64,000 nucleotides of DNA from Xanthomonas fragariae (lineage in GTDB: Bacteria > Pseudomonadota > Gammaproteobacteria > Xanthomonadales > Xanthomonadaceae). Location of the stretch: positions 1,667,501 to 1,731,500 of the forward strand of contig NZ_LT853882.1 of assembly GCF_900183975.1 (NCBI RefSeq), given 5' to 3'. Made by a program: the position numbers and the translations under genes. The notes beneath the pieces were generated by a model. That model ran no database searches. It was not told the origin of the DNA and worked only from the letters and a program-made list of their open reading frames with translations. Of this stretch, positions 21,907 through 30,819 are shown piece after piece (positions within the stretch are counted from its first letter, which is position 1; each line of letters starts with the position of its first letter).

Positions 21907-23048
21907 CCACCGTCGGTATTCTGGGCGGTGGCCAATTGGCACGCATGTTGGTGTTGGCCGGCGCGCCGTTGGGCTTGCGTTTTGCGGTATTCGACCCGGC
22001 GGTTGATGCCTGTGCAGGTCAGGTGGCGCCGCTGCAGGTCGCTGCCTTCGACGATGCCGCTGCGCTTGACGCATTCGCCGCACAGGCGGATGTGCTCACC
22101 TTCGATTTCGAGAACGTGCCGGCTGCCAGTGCGCAGCAGCTCGCCGCACAGGTGCCGGTCTTTCCGAGTCCCGCTGCATTGGCGGTGGCACAGGACCGGC
22201 TCAGCGAAAAAACCTTGTTTCGCGAGCTCGGCATTCCGGTGCCGGAGTTTGCGGCCATCGACGACCGCGCCGGGTTGGATGCGGCGCTGGCGCGTATCGG
22301 TACGCCGTGCGTGCTCAAGACGCGTCGCTTCGGCTATGACGGCAAGGGTCAGTTCCGCATCAAGACGCTCGCCGATGCCGATGCGGCATGGGACGCGCTC
22401 GGCGCGCAGGCGGCCAAGGTCGGGTTGATCGTGGAGGCGTTCGTGCCATTCCAGCGCGAGGTCAGCGTGGTGGCAGTGCGCGGCCGCGATGGCGAGTTCC
22501 GCGCCTGGCCGTTGACTGAAAACTGGCATGTGGACGGCGTGCTGTCGGCCAGCCTCGCGCCGGCAACTGGGGATGCCGGGCTGCAGTCTGCCGCAGCGGC
22601 GCATGCGCGCGCGATTGCCGAGCGCCTGGAGTATGTGGGCGTTTTCGCACTTGAGCTGTTTGTGCGCGAAGGCCAATTGCTCGCCAACGAAATGGCGCCG
22701 CGCGTGCATAACTCCGGACATTGGACTATCGAAGGCGCAGAGACATCGCAGTTCGAAAATCACGTGCGTGCCGTACTCGGCTTGCCGCTCGGCAGCACGG
22801 CGATGCGTGGGCATGCCTGCATGCTCAATTGGCTGGGCGCTGTGCCGGAAGCTGCCGCATTTCTGGCGGTACCGGGCGGACATTGGCACGACTACGGCAA
22901 GCAATCGCGTGACGGGCGCAAGGTCGGCCACGCAACGTTGCGCGCAGACACCTCGCAAAGGCTGGCACAGGCACTGAACGATGCGGGCACTGCGTTGCTG
23001 CGTGGCACCCAGGTTGAGCCGGTGGTCGCGCGCTTGAGCGAAGGGTGA
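21903..23048 (+). CDS. purK: N5-carboxyaminoimidazole ribonucleotide synthase
   Basis: A 381-residue ATP-grasp ligase that makes N5-CAIR from AIR, bicarbonate and ATP, the substrate of PurE. It shows the N-terminal GGGQLARM pre-ATP-grasp motif, [14 protein letters not shown] in the ATP-binding loop, and [21 protein letters not shown] (written here in parts: [10 protein letters not shown] and [13 protein letters not shown]), the PurK signature. Coupled to purE by a 4-bp overlap. The 141 bp after it up to sodB holds only a weak inverted repeat. Confidence 0.96.
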   Translation: MTTVGILGGGQLARMLVLAGAPLGLRFAVFDPAVDACAGQVAPLQVAAFDDAAALDAFAAQADVLTFDFENVPAASAQQLAAQVPVFPSPAALAVAQDRLSEKTLFRELGIPVPEFAAIDDRAGLDAALARIGTPCVLKTRRFGYDGKGQFRIKTLADADAAWDALGAQAAKVGLIVEAFVPFQREVSVVAVRGRDGEFRAWPLTENWHVDGVLSASLAPATGDAGLQSAAAAHARAIAERLEYVGVFALELFVREGQLLANEMAPRVHNSGHWTIEGAETSQFENHVRAVLGLPLGSTAMRGHACMLNWLGAVPEAAAFLAVPGGHWHDYGKQSRDGRKVGHATLRADTSQRLAQALNDAGTALLRGTQVEPVVARLSEG

Positions 23049-23189
23049 TTCGCAAGACGCATTAACGCGGATGCGGCTACATGGCCGAGGCGCTAGTCCT
23101 TGATGAAGCCTTATCGCAGCGCTTGACTGCTTTCCGATGCTTACTTGCAGCAGATGAGCGATCTCTCCTTTGCTGCAACAACGGCGTGG

Positions 23190-23768
23190 TTAGCCCAACC
23201 GGCTAGCCACAAAATCCCAGTTGATCAGTTTCCAAAACGCGTCCACGTACTGCGCGCGATCGTGCTGGTAATCCAGGTAATACGCATGCTCCCATACGTC
23301 GCAGGCGAGCAGCGGCGTGTCCGCCCCGGTGACCGGAGTGGACGTGTTCGGTGTGGCGACGACCGCTAGCGTGCCGTCCGGGCGCTGCACCAGCCACACC
23401 CAACCCGAGCCGAAGGTGCCCAAGGCGACGCGGTTGAATTCCTGCTTGAAGTGCACGAAGTCGCCGAACGATTTGGCGATGCTGTCGGCCAGCCGGCCAA
23501 GCGGCTCGCCTCCACCGCGTGGACGCAGGCATTGCCAATAGAAATTATGGTTCCACACCTGCGCGGCCAGATGGAACAGCGTGCCTTGCGCTCGCGCGAT
23601 GATCTCTTCCAGCGTCAGCTCGGCAAACTCGGTGCCTTCGATACGCACATTGAGCCGTTCGACCTCGTTGCGGTCGTAGACGCCGTGATGCGCTTCCAAT
23701 GTCGCGGACGACAAATGCGGCTCAAGGGCGGCGCGGGAGTAGGGCAGTGCAAGATGTTCGATCGGCAT
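23190..23768 (-). CDS. sodB: Iron/manganese superoxide dismutase, atypical second sphere
   Basis: A 192-residue SodB-like protein. All four metal ligands of the family are recognisable: the His of LEAHHG, the His of AAQVWNHNFYW, and the Asp and His of DVWEHAYY. The Gln of AAQVWNH and GSGWVWLV match iron enzymes. Unusually, the normal YHYGKHHQTYV stretch reads AHHGVYDRNEV. The second-sphere His30 (now Tyr) and gateway Tyr34 (now Glu; E. coli numbering) are therefore lost. Catalysis may be altered. It is divergent from grxD across 121 bp. Confidence 0.9.
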   Translation of the reverse strand: MPIEHLALPYSRAALEPHLSSATLEAHHGVYDRNEVERLNVRIEGTEFAELTLEEIIARAQGTLFHLAAQVWNHNFYWQCLRPRGGGEPLGRLADSIAKSFGDFVHFKQEFNRVALGTFGSGWVWLVQRPDGTLAVVATPNTSTPVTGADTPLLACDVWEHAYYLDYQHDRAQYVDAFWKLINWDFVASRLG

Positions 23769-23889
23769 GATGGCAAGGGCAGCGAAGGGAGTGCGGCGAT
23801 AGGTCGCGCTGAAGGCTTACAATGCGCGCCTTTGCGGAAGTCTATCCGACTCGGCGGTCGGGCTTGCCGCTCCCAGTCAGGAGAGTCCA

Positions 23890-24210
23890 ATGCCGGAAAT
23901 GGAACGGATCCAGGCCGAAGTCGAACACCACCCGATCGTGCTGTTCATGAAAGGCACCCCGCAGTTCCCGATGTGCGAATTTTCCAGTCGTGCGGTGCAG
24001 GCATTGGTCGCGGCAGGTGCCGACCAACTGCGCACCGTCAACGTGCTGGAAGAACCCGAGGTGCGCGCGAATCTGCCGCGTTATTCCAACTGGCCGACCT
24101 TTCCGCAGTTATTCATTCATGGCGAGCTGATCGGCGGTTGCGACATCACGCTGGAATTGTTCGAGGCCGGTGAGCTCAGGCGTATCGTCAGCGAGGCCTA
24201 TCAGCCGTGA
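23890..24210 (+). CDS. grxD: Grx4-type monothiol glutaredoxin with CEFS instead of CGFS
   Basis: A 106-residue protein matching monothiol glutaredoxins, which bind [2Fe-2S] with glutathione and hand clusters to target proteins. MKGTPQFPMC, NWPTFPQLFIHGELIGGCDI and the conserved Lys21 are typical. The active-site motif reads C29-E-F-S instead of the nearly universal CGFS. The start has a good GGAGAG site at 23880-23885. Its stop overlaps the next gene's GTG (GTGA), making a grxD-SDR-marC operon. Confidence 0.9.
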   Translation: MPEMERIQAEVEHHPIVLFMKGTPQFPMCEFSSRAVQALVAAGADQLRTVNVLEEPEVRANLPRYSNWPTFPQLFIHGELIGGCDITLELFEAGELRRIVSEAYQP

Positions 24211-24950
24211 GCGCGTTGCAGGACCAGTCGGACGCGGCTGCGCTGGCCGGTCGAGTGGTATTGATCACAGGCGCCGGCGGCGGCCTGGGCGCTGCTGCTG
24301 CACGGGCGTGCGCGTCTGCCGGCGCGACTTTGGTGTTGCTTGGCCGCAAGCTGCGTCCGCTGGAGCGTATTTATGATGCAGTCGCCAAGCTGGGGCCGGA
24401 ACCGTTGCTCTACCCACTGGACCTGGCCGGCGCCACCCCGGACGATTATGCTGCGCTCGTGCAGCGGTTACAGTGTGAGCTTGGTAGGTTGAATGGCCTG
24501 CTGCATTGTGCGGCCGACTTTGCCGGCCTGACTCCGGCCGAGCTCGCAGCGCCTGCGGACTTCGCGCGCACCATCCATGTGAATCTCACCGCGCGTGCTT
24601 GGTTGACCCAGGCCTGTTTGCCGCTGTTGCGCCAGCAACACGATGCGGCAGTGGTCTTCGTCGTGGATGATCCAGCGCGGGTTGGGCAGGCGTATTGGGG
24701 CGCCTACGGCGCAGCTCAGTATGCGCAGCACGGCTTGCTCACCAGTCTGCATCACGAAACCGTCGCCGGCACGGTGCGCATCAGCGGCCTGCAGCCCGGA
24801 CCGATGCGTACCGCGCTACGCGCACGTGCCTTCACGCACCACGAAGACCGCGACGCGGTCGATCCCGCGCGCGCTGCGTTGGCCTGCGTCGCCTTGCTGT
24901 CCATGGCGGGTGCCGCGCACCGCGGTGCGATCTGGAGTCCTTCCGCATGA
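24207..24950 (+). CDS. Short-chain dehydrogenase/reductase-like protein (YciK-like), catalytic Lys replaced
   Basis: 247 residues with a Rossmann fold. The nucleotide-binding TGAGGGLG (21-28) is intact. The overall pattern (LDLAGATPDDYAALV, HCAADFAGLTP, GLQPGPMRTALRARAF) is that of YciK-like SDRs. The active site is not canonical. YxxxK reads Y167-GAA-Q171, and the usual catalytic serine region reads FVVDDP. A binding or dead-enzyme role is possible. Coupled to grxD upstream and marC downstream by 4-bp overlaps. Confidence 0.85.
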   Translation: MSALQDQSDAAALAGRVVLITGAGGGLGAAAARACASAGATLVLLGRKLRPLERIYDAVAKLGPEPLLYPLDLAGATPDDYAALVQRLQCELGRLNGLLHCAADFAGLTPAELAAPADFARTIHVNLTARAWLTQACLPLLRQQHDAAVVFVVDDPARVGQAYWGAYGAAQYAQHGLLTSLHHETVAGTVRISGLQPGPMRTALRARAFTHHEDRDAVDPARAALACVALLSMAGAAHRGAIWSPSA

Positions 24951-25546
24951 CCATCATGTCGGCAGCCTTGCTGCTGTTCCTGATCCTCGACCCGCTGGGC
25001 AACATCCCGGTGTTTCTCAGCGTGCTCAAGCCGCTGCCGCCGCGTCGCCAACGCTTCGTGCTCGCGCGCGAGTTGCTGATCGCATTGTTCGTGTTGATGG
25101 GGTTTCTGTGGGGCGGCAAATACGCGCTGGAGTTGATGCATCTGCGTCAGGAATCGGTGGCGATCGCTGGCGGCATCGTGCTGTTCCTGATCGGCATCCG
25201 CATGATTTTCCCGCGCCCAGAAGGCCTATTGGGCGAGATCCCCGATGGCGAGCCCTTCATCGTGCCGCTGGCGATCCCTCTGGTGGCCGGCCCGTCCGGC
25301 ATGGCTGCGGTGATGCTGATGGGCAGCAATGAACCGACCCGGCTATGGGATTGGAGCCTGGCACTGATGATCGCCTGGATTGCTGCATCCACGATCCTGG
25401 CGTCGGCCCCGCTGCTGTACAAACTGCTCGGTCATCGTGCACTTACCGCGATCGAGCGCCTGATGGGCATGTTGCTGGTGGCTATCTCGGTGCAGATGTT
25501 CTTGGATGGCTTGGGGACCTACTTCAAGTTGCCGGTGTCGATTTAA
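24947..25546 (+). CDS. MarC/YhgN-family membrane protein
   Basis: 199 residues with about six hydrophobic helices and the family's LFLILDPLGNIPVFLSVL N-terminus and VPLAIPLVAGPSGMAAVMLM middle. The family occurs widely in inner membranes but its function is not established, and an early link to multiple antibiotic resistance was not upheld. ATG 24947 overlaps the upstream stop. A longer in-frame extension upstream is not coding. Confidence 0.93.
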   Translation: MTIMSAALLLFLILDPLGNIPVFLSVLKPLPPRRQRFVLARELLIALFVLMGFLWGGKYALELMHLRQESVAIAGGIVLFLIGIRMIFPRPEGLLGEIPDGEPFIVPLAIPLVAGPSGMAAVMLMGSNEPTRLWDWSLALMIAWIAASTILASAPLLYKLLGHRALTAIERLMGMLLVAISVQMFLDGLGTYFKLPVSI

Positions 25547-25943
25547 GTCGTTTTTCGGTGCAGGGCGGTCTGGTGCACGAGAGGTGGGAACCGAGAGTTG
25601 GCAGCGGCCCGCGGCGTCAGTCGGATGGTGCTTGGGCGTGCTTTACGATCCTGCTTCCAGGTCCCAATCCTGTCCCTGCTGATCCGAGACATATGTCTTC
25701 TTTTGCCTGCGACTTTGCGCAGCATGGCGTTTACGGCGGCACATGCGAAGTGCAGGTTGCACTGCGCGAACGTTGTCACGTTTCCGTCACAACCGGGCCT
25801 TAGCGTGTTAATCTGTTGTTAACCGTTGCGGCAGCAACCGGCCGCGCGGCTAGGGACCCCAGATCATCTGCAGCCCACCCCCGGCAACGGTTGGGCTGAC
25901 TGCGCCTCTTTGTCACAGCCCAACCTGTCTCAAGGCTACTGAA
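25547..25943. other. Gap between marC and the Oar-like receptor
   Basis: About 400 bp without a supportable gene. The last 170 bp contain candidate control sequence (TTGTCA at 25773-25778, TAATCT at 25809-25814) but the spacing does not make a convincing promoter. I see no hairpin terminator for the upstream operon. Confidence 0.4.
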
Positions 25944-28900
25944 ATGATCCATTCCAGTTGTCTGCGCATGTCCAAGCTGACTCTCGGCCTTGTTGCCGCA
26001 CTTGCCGCCGCCCCCGTGTTCGCTCAGAGCACCTCTGCCGGGGTCGCTGGCGTGGTCACTAGCCGCGGCGGTCAGCCGGTGCCGAATGCCGACGTGACGA
26101 TCATCCATGTTGAATCGGGCACCGTCAGTCGCGTCACCACCGATGCCAGCGGACGCTACAACGCGCGCGGTTTGCGTGTGGGTGGGCCGTACACCATCAC
26201 CATCACCGCTTCTGGCGCGGGCAACACCACGCGCGAGGGCGTCTACCTGAACCTGGATAAGGTCAATCAGGTCGATGCGGCCCTTGGCGGCGACCTGGCC
26301 ACTCTGGGCATTGTGCAGGCGATTGCCGGCAACTACGGCTCGGCCATCCTCAGCGCCAACAAGATGGGCACTGGCACCAACGTGACCCGCGAAGAAATCG
26401 AATCGCTGCCGTCGATCAACCGCAACCTGCAGGACTACGTGCGTCTGGATCCGCGTGTCGCGCAGACCGACAAGGCGCGCAACGAAATCTCCATCGCCGG
26501 CCAGAACCCGCGCTACAACGCGATACGCGTCGACGGCATCAGCACCAACGACGCTTTCGGCCTGGAATCCAATAGCCTGCCGACCCCGCGCCAGCCGTTC
26601 TCGATGGACGTCATCGACGAAATCTCGGTGGATGTGGCGAACTATGACGTCACTATCAGTGGTGGTACCGGTGGTGTGATCAATGCGGTCACCAAGTCGG
26701 GCACCAACGAATTCCACGGCTCTGTCTATGGCACCTATCGCAAGAACGATTGGTCCGGCAAGAACCAGAACGACATCCGCCCGCACTTATTCGATAACGA
26801 AGCGACCTATGGTTTGACCCTGGGTGGCCCGATCGTCAAGGACAAGTTGTTCTTCTTCGCCAATTACGAAAAGTACAAGGGCAAGGGTGTATTTACCGGT
26901 AATAGCGGTTACGGCCCGGTGGGTTCTGGTGCGAGCAATGAAGTCGGCATCACCCAGGCGCAAGTCGATCAGGTCATCGATATCTCGCGCGACGTCTATG
27001 GTTTCGATCCCGGCACCTTGACGCTACCAGCGCTGGACTCCGATTTGGAAGAGAAGGGCTTCAAGTTGGATTGGAACATCAGCGACAAGCATCGTGGTTC
27101 GTTCCGCTACGGCAAGTCCGAGCAGAGCACGGCCAACCTCAACGGGTTCGGAAACAATACGCTGGCGTTGAACTCGTACCATTACGTGCGCGACTTTGAA
27201 CTTGAGACCTACACCGGCCAGTTGTTCAGTGACTGGACCGACACGTTCTCGACCGAAGCCAAGGTGTCCTACCGCGATTACTCGGCCGTACGTACCGCCG
27301 CATCGCAGCTGCCGGCAATCGCCGTGCGCTTCGGCAACAACACCTTGAACCTTGGCACCGAGGCCAATACGCAGGCCAACGAGCTGCGTACCGAAACCTG
27401 GAATGCGTTCTTCGCTGGAACGCTGTTCTTGAATGACCACACGGTCAAGTTCGGCTTCGATTACGAAGACAACGACATCTATAACCTGTACGGACCGCGC
27501 GTCTTCGGTAACTACACGTTCAATTCGATTGCCAATTATCAGGCCAATCTGCCGAACGCATATCGTTATTCGTACTCGGCCACCGGTATTGACGACATTG
27601 CTGCAAAGTGGGGCATGCGCAACGTCGGCGTGTTCCTGCAGGATTCGTGGGCTGTCAACAGCAACCTGACCTTGAACTTCGGACTGCGCTATGACGAGCC
27701 GATGGTGAAGAATTCGCCGCAATTCAACCAAGCTGCCTTCAATGCCTTCGGCGTGCGCAACGATGAAACGATCGATGGCAGTGGTCTGTGGCAGCCGCGC
27801 TTCGGTTTCAACTACACCTTCGACGCAGATCGTCCGACTCAGTTGCGTGGTGGCGTCGGCCTGTTCCAGGGTGCGGCTGCCTCGGTGTGGTTGTCCAACC
27901 CGTATTCCAATACCGGCCTTGCGTTCATCGATTATAACTTCCCGAATGCGTCCAACAGTGGCATCCGCTTCACGCCGGATATCAAAAATCAGCCGCGCGG
28001 CGTGTTGGGTCAAACGCAGTCGGTCGACTTCGTCGACAAAGACCTTGGCCAGCCTGCGGTGTGGAAGGCAAATCTGGCATTCGATACCGAGTTGCCGTGG
28101 TACGGCATCGTCGCGTCGATAGAAGGTGTAGTTACCAAGGTCAAGGAAGCGATCTATTACCAGCAGCTCAATCTGGGCGCCGCGACTGCAGTTGGCCAGG
28201 ATGGACGCAATATCTATTGGAATCCCAACGGCCTTAACCCGGAAAACTGGAACGCCCTCGGTAACGCATGTCTTCGCGAAACCGGTGTGGCGCTGGATTC
28301 GTCATGTGAAAACAGCCGAACGGATATCCGCGCGCTGCGTGACGACCCTAACTTCAACGATGCCATTATCGCGCGTTCGACTGATCAAGGTGGCACGCAG
28401 AGCTTCACTGTTGGCCTGAGCAAGCCGTTCAACGACAGCGGCTGGTCTTCGAGCCTGGCGTATACCTATTCGAATGCGAAGGAAGTTAGTGGCCTGACCA
28501 ACTCCACATCGAGCTCGCAGCTGCTCAACATGGCGACTTTCCAAGCCAACGAAGAAGTCAACGCGACGTCTGCATACCAAATCAAGGACAGCATCCTCGG
28601 TACATTGCAGTGGAAGCACAACTTGGTTAGCGACTACGCAACCAAGCTTGGCCTAATCTACCAGGGCCGCAGCGGTCGCCCGTACAGCTATACCTTCGAC
28701 AACGACGCCAATGGCGATGGTCGCGCAAACGACCTGCTATACATTCCGGCAGTACGCGGCGATGTGTTGTTCCGCAATGCGGCCGAAGAAAATGCGTTCT
28801 GGAACTACGTCACTAACGACCAGTACCTTTCTACGCACAAGGGCCAGGTTGCGGGCCGTAACGCGGTGCGCAATTCGTGGGTCAACCAGTTCGATCTACA

Positions 28901-29171
28901 CCTGGAACAGGAGCTTCCGGGCTTCTTCGACGGCAACAAGGCGCAGATATGGGTTGACGTGATGAATGTGGGCAACCTTCTCAACAAGAAGTGGGGCCGT
29001 GTCGACGAATACGCGTCCCCGGGCTTCAAAGGTGTGGCCGAGTACGGCGGTATCGACGCAGCGACGGGCAAGTACGTGTATCGCTTCAACCAGCCGGATG
29101 CCGCGACCGTCTACGACGACAAGGGCATCTCCAGCTGGGCGCTGCAGTTGGGCTTCCGCTACCAGTTCTAA
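25944..29171 (+). CDS. Oar-like TonB-dependent outer-membrane receptor
   Basis: A 1075-residue outer-membrane protein. Signal peptide with cleavage near AAPVFAQS. A carboxypeptidase-regulatory-like beta domain follows (about residues 30-110; NADVTIIHVESGTVSRVTTD), then a plug domain, then a large beta barrel ending in FRYQF with the expected terminal aromatic. This architecture is that of Oar from Myxococcus and the large xanthomonad family, proposed to take up or bind large ligands. ATG 25944 is used; ATG 25968 is an alternative. A terminator follows. The substrate cannot be told from sequence. Confidence 0.9.
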   Translation: MIHSSCLRMSKLTLGLVAALAAAPVFAQSTSAGVAGVVTSRGGQPVPNADVTIIHVESGTVSRVTTDASGRYNARGLRVGGPYTITITASGAGNTTREGVYLNLDKVNQVDAALGGDLATLGIVQAIAGNYGSAILSANKMGTGTNVTREEIESLPSINRNLQDYVRLDPRVAQTDKARNEISIAGQNPRYNAIRVDGISTNDAFGLESNSLPTPRQPFSMDVIDEISVDVANYDVTISGGTGGVINAVTKSGTNEFHGSVYGTYRKNDWSGKNQNDIRPHLFDNEATYGLTLGGPIVKDKLFFFANYEKYKGKGVFTGNSGYGPVGSGASNEVGITQAQVDQVIDISRDVYGFDPGTLTLPALDSDLEEKGFKLDWNISDKHRGSFRYGKSEQSTANLNGFGNNTLALNSYHYVRDFELETYTGQLFSDWTDTFSTEAKVSYRDYSAVRTAASQLPAIAVRFGNNTLNLGTEANTQANELRTETWNAFFAGTLFLNDHTVKFGFDYEDNDIYNLYGPRVFGNYTFNSIANYQANLPNAYRYSYSATGIDDIAAKWGMRNVGVFLQDSWAVNSNLTLNFGLRYDEPMVKNSPQFNQAAFNAFGVRNDETIDGSGLWQPRFGFNYTFDADRPTQLRGGVGLFQGAAASVWLSNPYSNTGLAFIDYNFPNASNSGIRFTPDIKNQPRGVLGQTQSVDFVDKDLGQPAVWKANLAFDTELPWYGIVASIEGVVTKVKEAIYYQQLNLGAATAVGQDGRNIYWNPNGLNPENWNALGNACLRETGVALDSSCENSRTDIRALRDDPNFNDAIIARSTDQGGTQSFTVGLSKPFNDSGWSSSLAYTYSNAKEVSGLTNSTSSSQLLNMATFQANEEVNATSAYQIKDSILGTLQWKHNLVSDYATKLGLIYQGRSGRPYSYTFDNDANGDGRANDLLYIPAVRGDVLFRNAAEENAFWNYVTNDQYLSTHKGQVAGRNAVRNSWVNQFDLHLEQELPGFFDGNKAQIWVDVMNVGNLLNKKWGRVDEYASPGFKGVAEYGGIDAATGKYVYRFNQPDAATVYDDKGISSWALQLGFRYQF

Positions 29172-29195
29172 TCTCATTGGCGCGTCGAATGTTGC

Positions 29196-29229
29196 AAAAA
29201 CGGCTGGGTTCTCCGTGCCGTTTTCTTTT
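29196..29229 (+). terminator. Terminator after the Oar-like receptor
   Basis: AAAACGGC and GCCGTTTT arms around a 12-nt loop, followed by a T-rich tract, 25 bp after the stop codon. Confidence 0.8.
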
Positions 29230-29276
29230 GTGCGGGTGAGTACGCTAAAGTCCTGCAGACAAGACAGGAGCAAACT

Positions 29277-30662
29277 ATGGAACTCAGCAGTACGGCAGCA
29301 CGGGCGCTGCCGGTGGTGGATGCACGGATCTACCCACGTGGTGGTCTGGACGTATTGTCCAAGGCGGAAGTGGCCCGGTTGCGCGATGCATCCGGTGGCG
29401 GCATGCACGAACTGTTGCGCCGTTGCGCATTGGCGGTGCTCACTAGTGGCAGCGCCTCGGACGACCCGCGCGCCGCGCGCGATCTGTATCCGGATTTCGA
29501 TATTCAGGTAAACCAGCAAGACCGCGGCATCCGCATCGATCTGGTCAATGCGCCGGCCATGGCGTTCGTTGATGGCGACATCATCCGTGGCGTGGCCGAA
29601 CTGCTGTTCGCCGTCGTTCGCGACTTGGCCTACATGGCGATCGAGCTTCAAGCGCAGCGCGCCGATCTCGACACTAGTGAAGGCATTACCAATGCGGTGT
29701 TCGGTCAGTTGCGCAACGCGCGCATCCTGCAGCCGTCCGACCCTAATCTGGTCGTGTGCTGGGGTGGTCATTCCATCTCGCGCGACGAATACCTTTACAC
29801 CAAGCAGGTGGGCTACGAGCTCGGTCTACGTGGCCTGGATATTTGCACCGGCTGCGGCCCGGGTGCGATGAAGGGGCCGATGAAGGGGGCCACGATTGCC
29901 CATTCCAAACAGCGCAAGCACCATACGCGCTACATCGGCGTCACCGAGCCGGGCATCATCGCTGCCGAGTCGCCCAACCCGATCGTCAACCACCTGGTAA
30001 TCATGCCGGACATCGAAAAGCGCCTGGAGGCCTTCGTCCGCATCGGGCACGGCATCCTGGTGTTCCCAGGTGGCGTCGGCACGGCGGAAGAAATCCTCTA
30101 CCTACTCGGCATCCTGCTACGCGAAGAAAACGCCGACCTGCCGTTCCCGCTGATTCTCACCGGCCCGACCATCGCCGCGCCGTACTTCGAGCAGATCGAT
30201 CGCTTCATCCGGCTGACGCTGGGCGAAGCCGTCGCATCGCGCTACGAGATTATCGTTGGCGACCCGGTCGCGGTGGCGCGTCGCATGGCTGAAGGCATCA
30301 ACGGAGTGCGCGCGCACCGTAAAGATCAGAAGGACTCGTACTACTTCAACTGGTCGGTGCACATCCCGCTTGAATACCAGCAGCCGTTCGAACCGAGCCA
30401 CGAGGCCATGTCCGCGCTGGACTTGCACCATGGCCGCCCCGCACCTGCCCTGGCCGCCGACCTGCGCCGCGCGTTCTCTGGCATTGTCGCCGGCAACGTC
30501 AAGGAAGACGGCATGCGCCGCATCGAAGAGCTCGGCCCCTTCGAGATCCACGGCGACCCGGACATCATGCGGGCCTTGGACGAACTCCTGCGCGGCTTCG
30601 TCGAACAACGCCGCATGAAGATTTCGGGAGACTACCGGCCTTGTTATCGGGTGGTGACCTGA
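29277..30662 (+). CDS. ppnN: Nucleotide 5'-monophosphate nucleosidase PpnN (LOG family)
   Basis: A 461-residue protein with an N-terminal DUF4478-like domain and a central Rossmann LOG domain carrying the nucleotide-binding GGVGTAEE motif (in LVFPGGVGTAEEILYLLG) and CTGCGPGAMKGPMKG. A C-terminal DUF3412-like domain follows. PpnN cleaves nucleotide monophosphates to base and ribose 5-phosphate and in E. coli is activated by (p)ppGpp. ATG 29277 is preceded by a GACAGGAGC ribosome site. No terminator is evident, but a hairpin repeat begins 33 bp after the stop. Confidence 0.92.
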   Translation: MELSSTAARALPVVDARIYPRGGLDVLSKAEVARLRDASGGGMHELLRRCALAVLTSGSASDDPRAARDLYPDFDIQVNQQDRGIRIDLVNAPAMAFVDGDIIRGVAELLFAVVRDLAYMAIELQAQRADLDTSEGITNAVFGQLRNARILQPSDPNLVVCWGGHSISRDEYLYTKQVGYELGLRGLDICTGCGPGAMKGPMKGATIAHSKQRKHHTRYIGVTEPGIIAAESPNPIVNHLVIMPDIEKRLEAFVRIGHGILVFPGGVGTAEEILYLLGILLREENADLPFPLILTGPTIAAPYFEQIDRFIRLTLGEAVASRYEIIVGDPVAVARRMAEGINGVRAHRKDQKDSYYFNWSVHIPLEYQQPFEPSHEAMSALDLHHGRPAPALAADLRRAFSGIVAGNVKEDGMRRIEELGPFEIHGDPDIMRALDELLRGFVEQRRMKISGDYRPCYRVVT

Positions 30663-30694
30663 CTGGAGGCCGCTTTGAGCGGCTATCAAAACGA

Positions 30695-30800
30695 CTGCGC
30701 TCACCGCCAAGGCGGGCGCGGCCGGTGCTCGGAATCGGCATATACCATTCGCACATTGCGGTTGCTCCGCGCCGTCCGCACCCACCTGGCGAATGCTCGC
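30695..30800. repeat. Dispersed hairpin repeat, copy 2
   Basis: Similar to 19851-19950 along its whole length, roughly four bases in five identical by eye. The flanking blocks CTCACCGCCAA and CCGTCCGCACCCACCTGGCGA are conserved. The inner palindrome of copy 1 has decayed here. It lies between convergent genes, ppnN and the sensor kinase. Confidence 0.75.
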
Positions 30801-30819
30801 TACGTGTGGTTGGCCACTC

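Noticed and set aside
21561..22958. A 465-residue minus-strand frame opposite purE and purK
   Set aside because: Antisense shadow of two clear purine genes.
23145..23178. TTGCAGCA / TGCTGCAA inverted repeat between purK and sodB as a bidirectional terminator
   Set aside because: The loop is 18 nt and there is no clean T run on either side, so it is too weak to call.
30669..30683. GCCGC-TTTGA-GCGGC hairpin after ppnN as a terminator
   Set aside because: A 5-bp stem without a following T run; more likely part of the repeat border.
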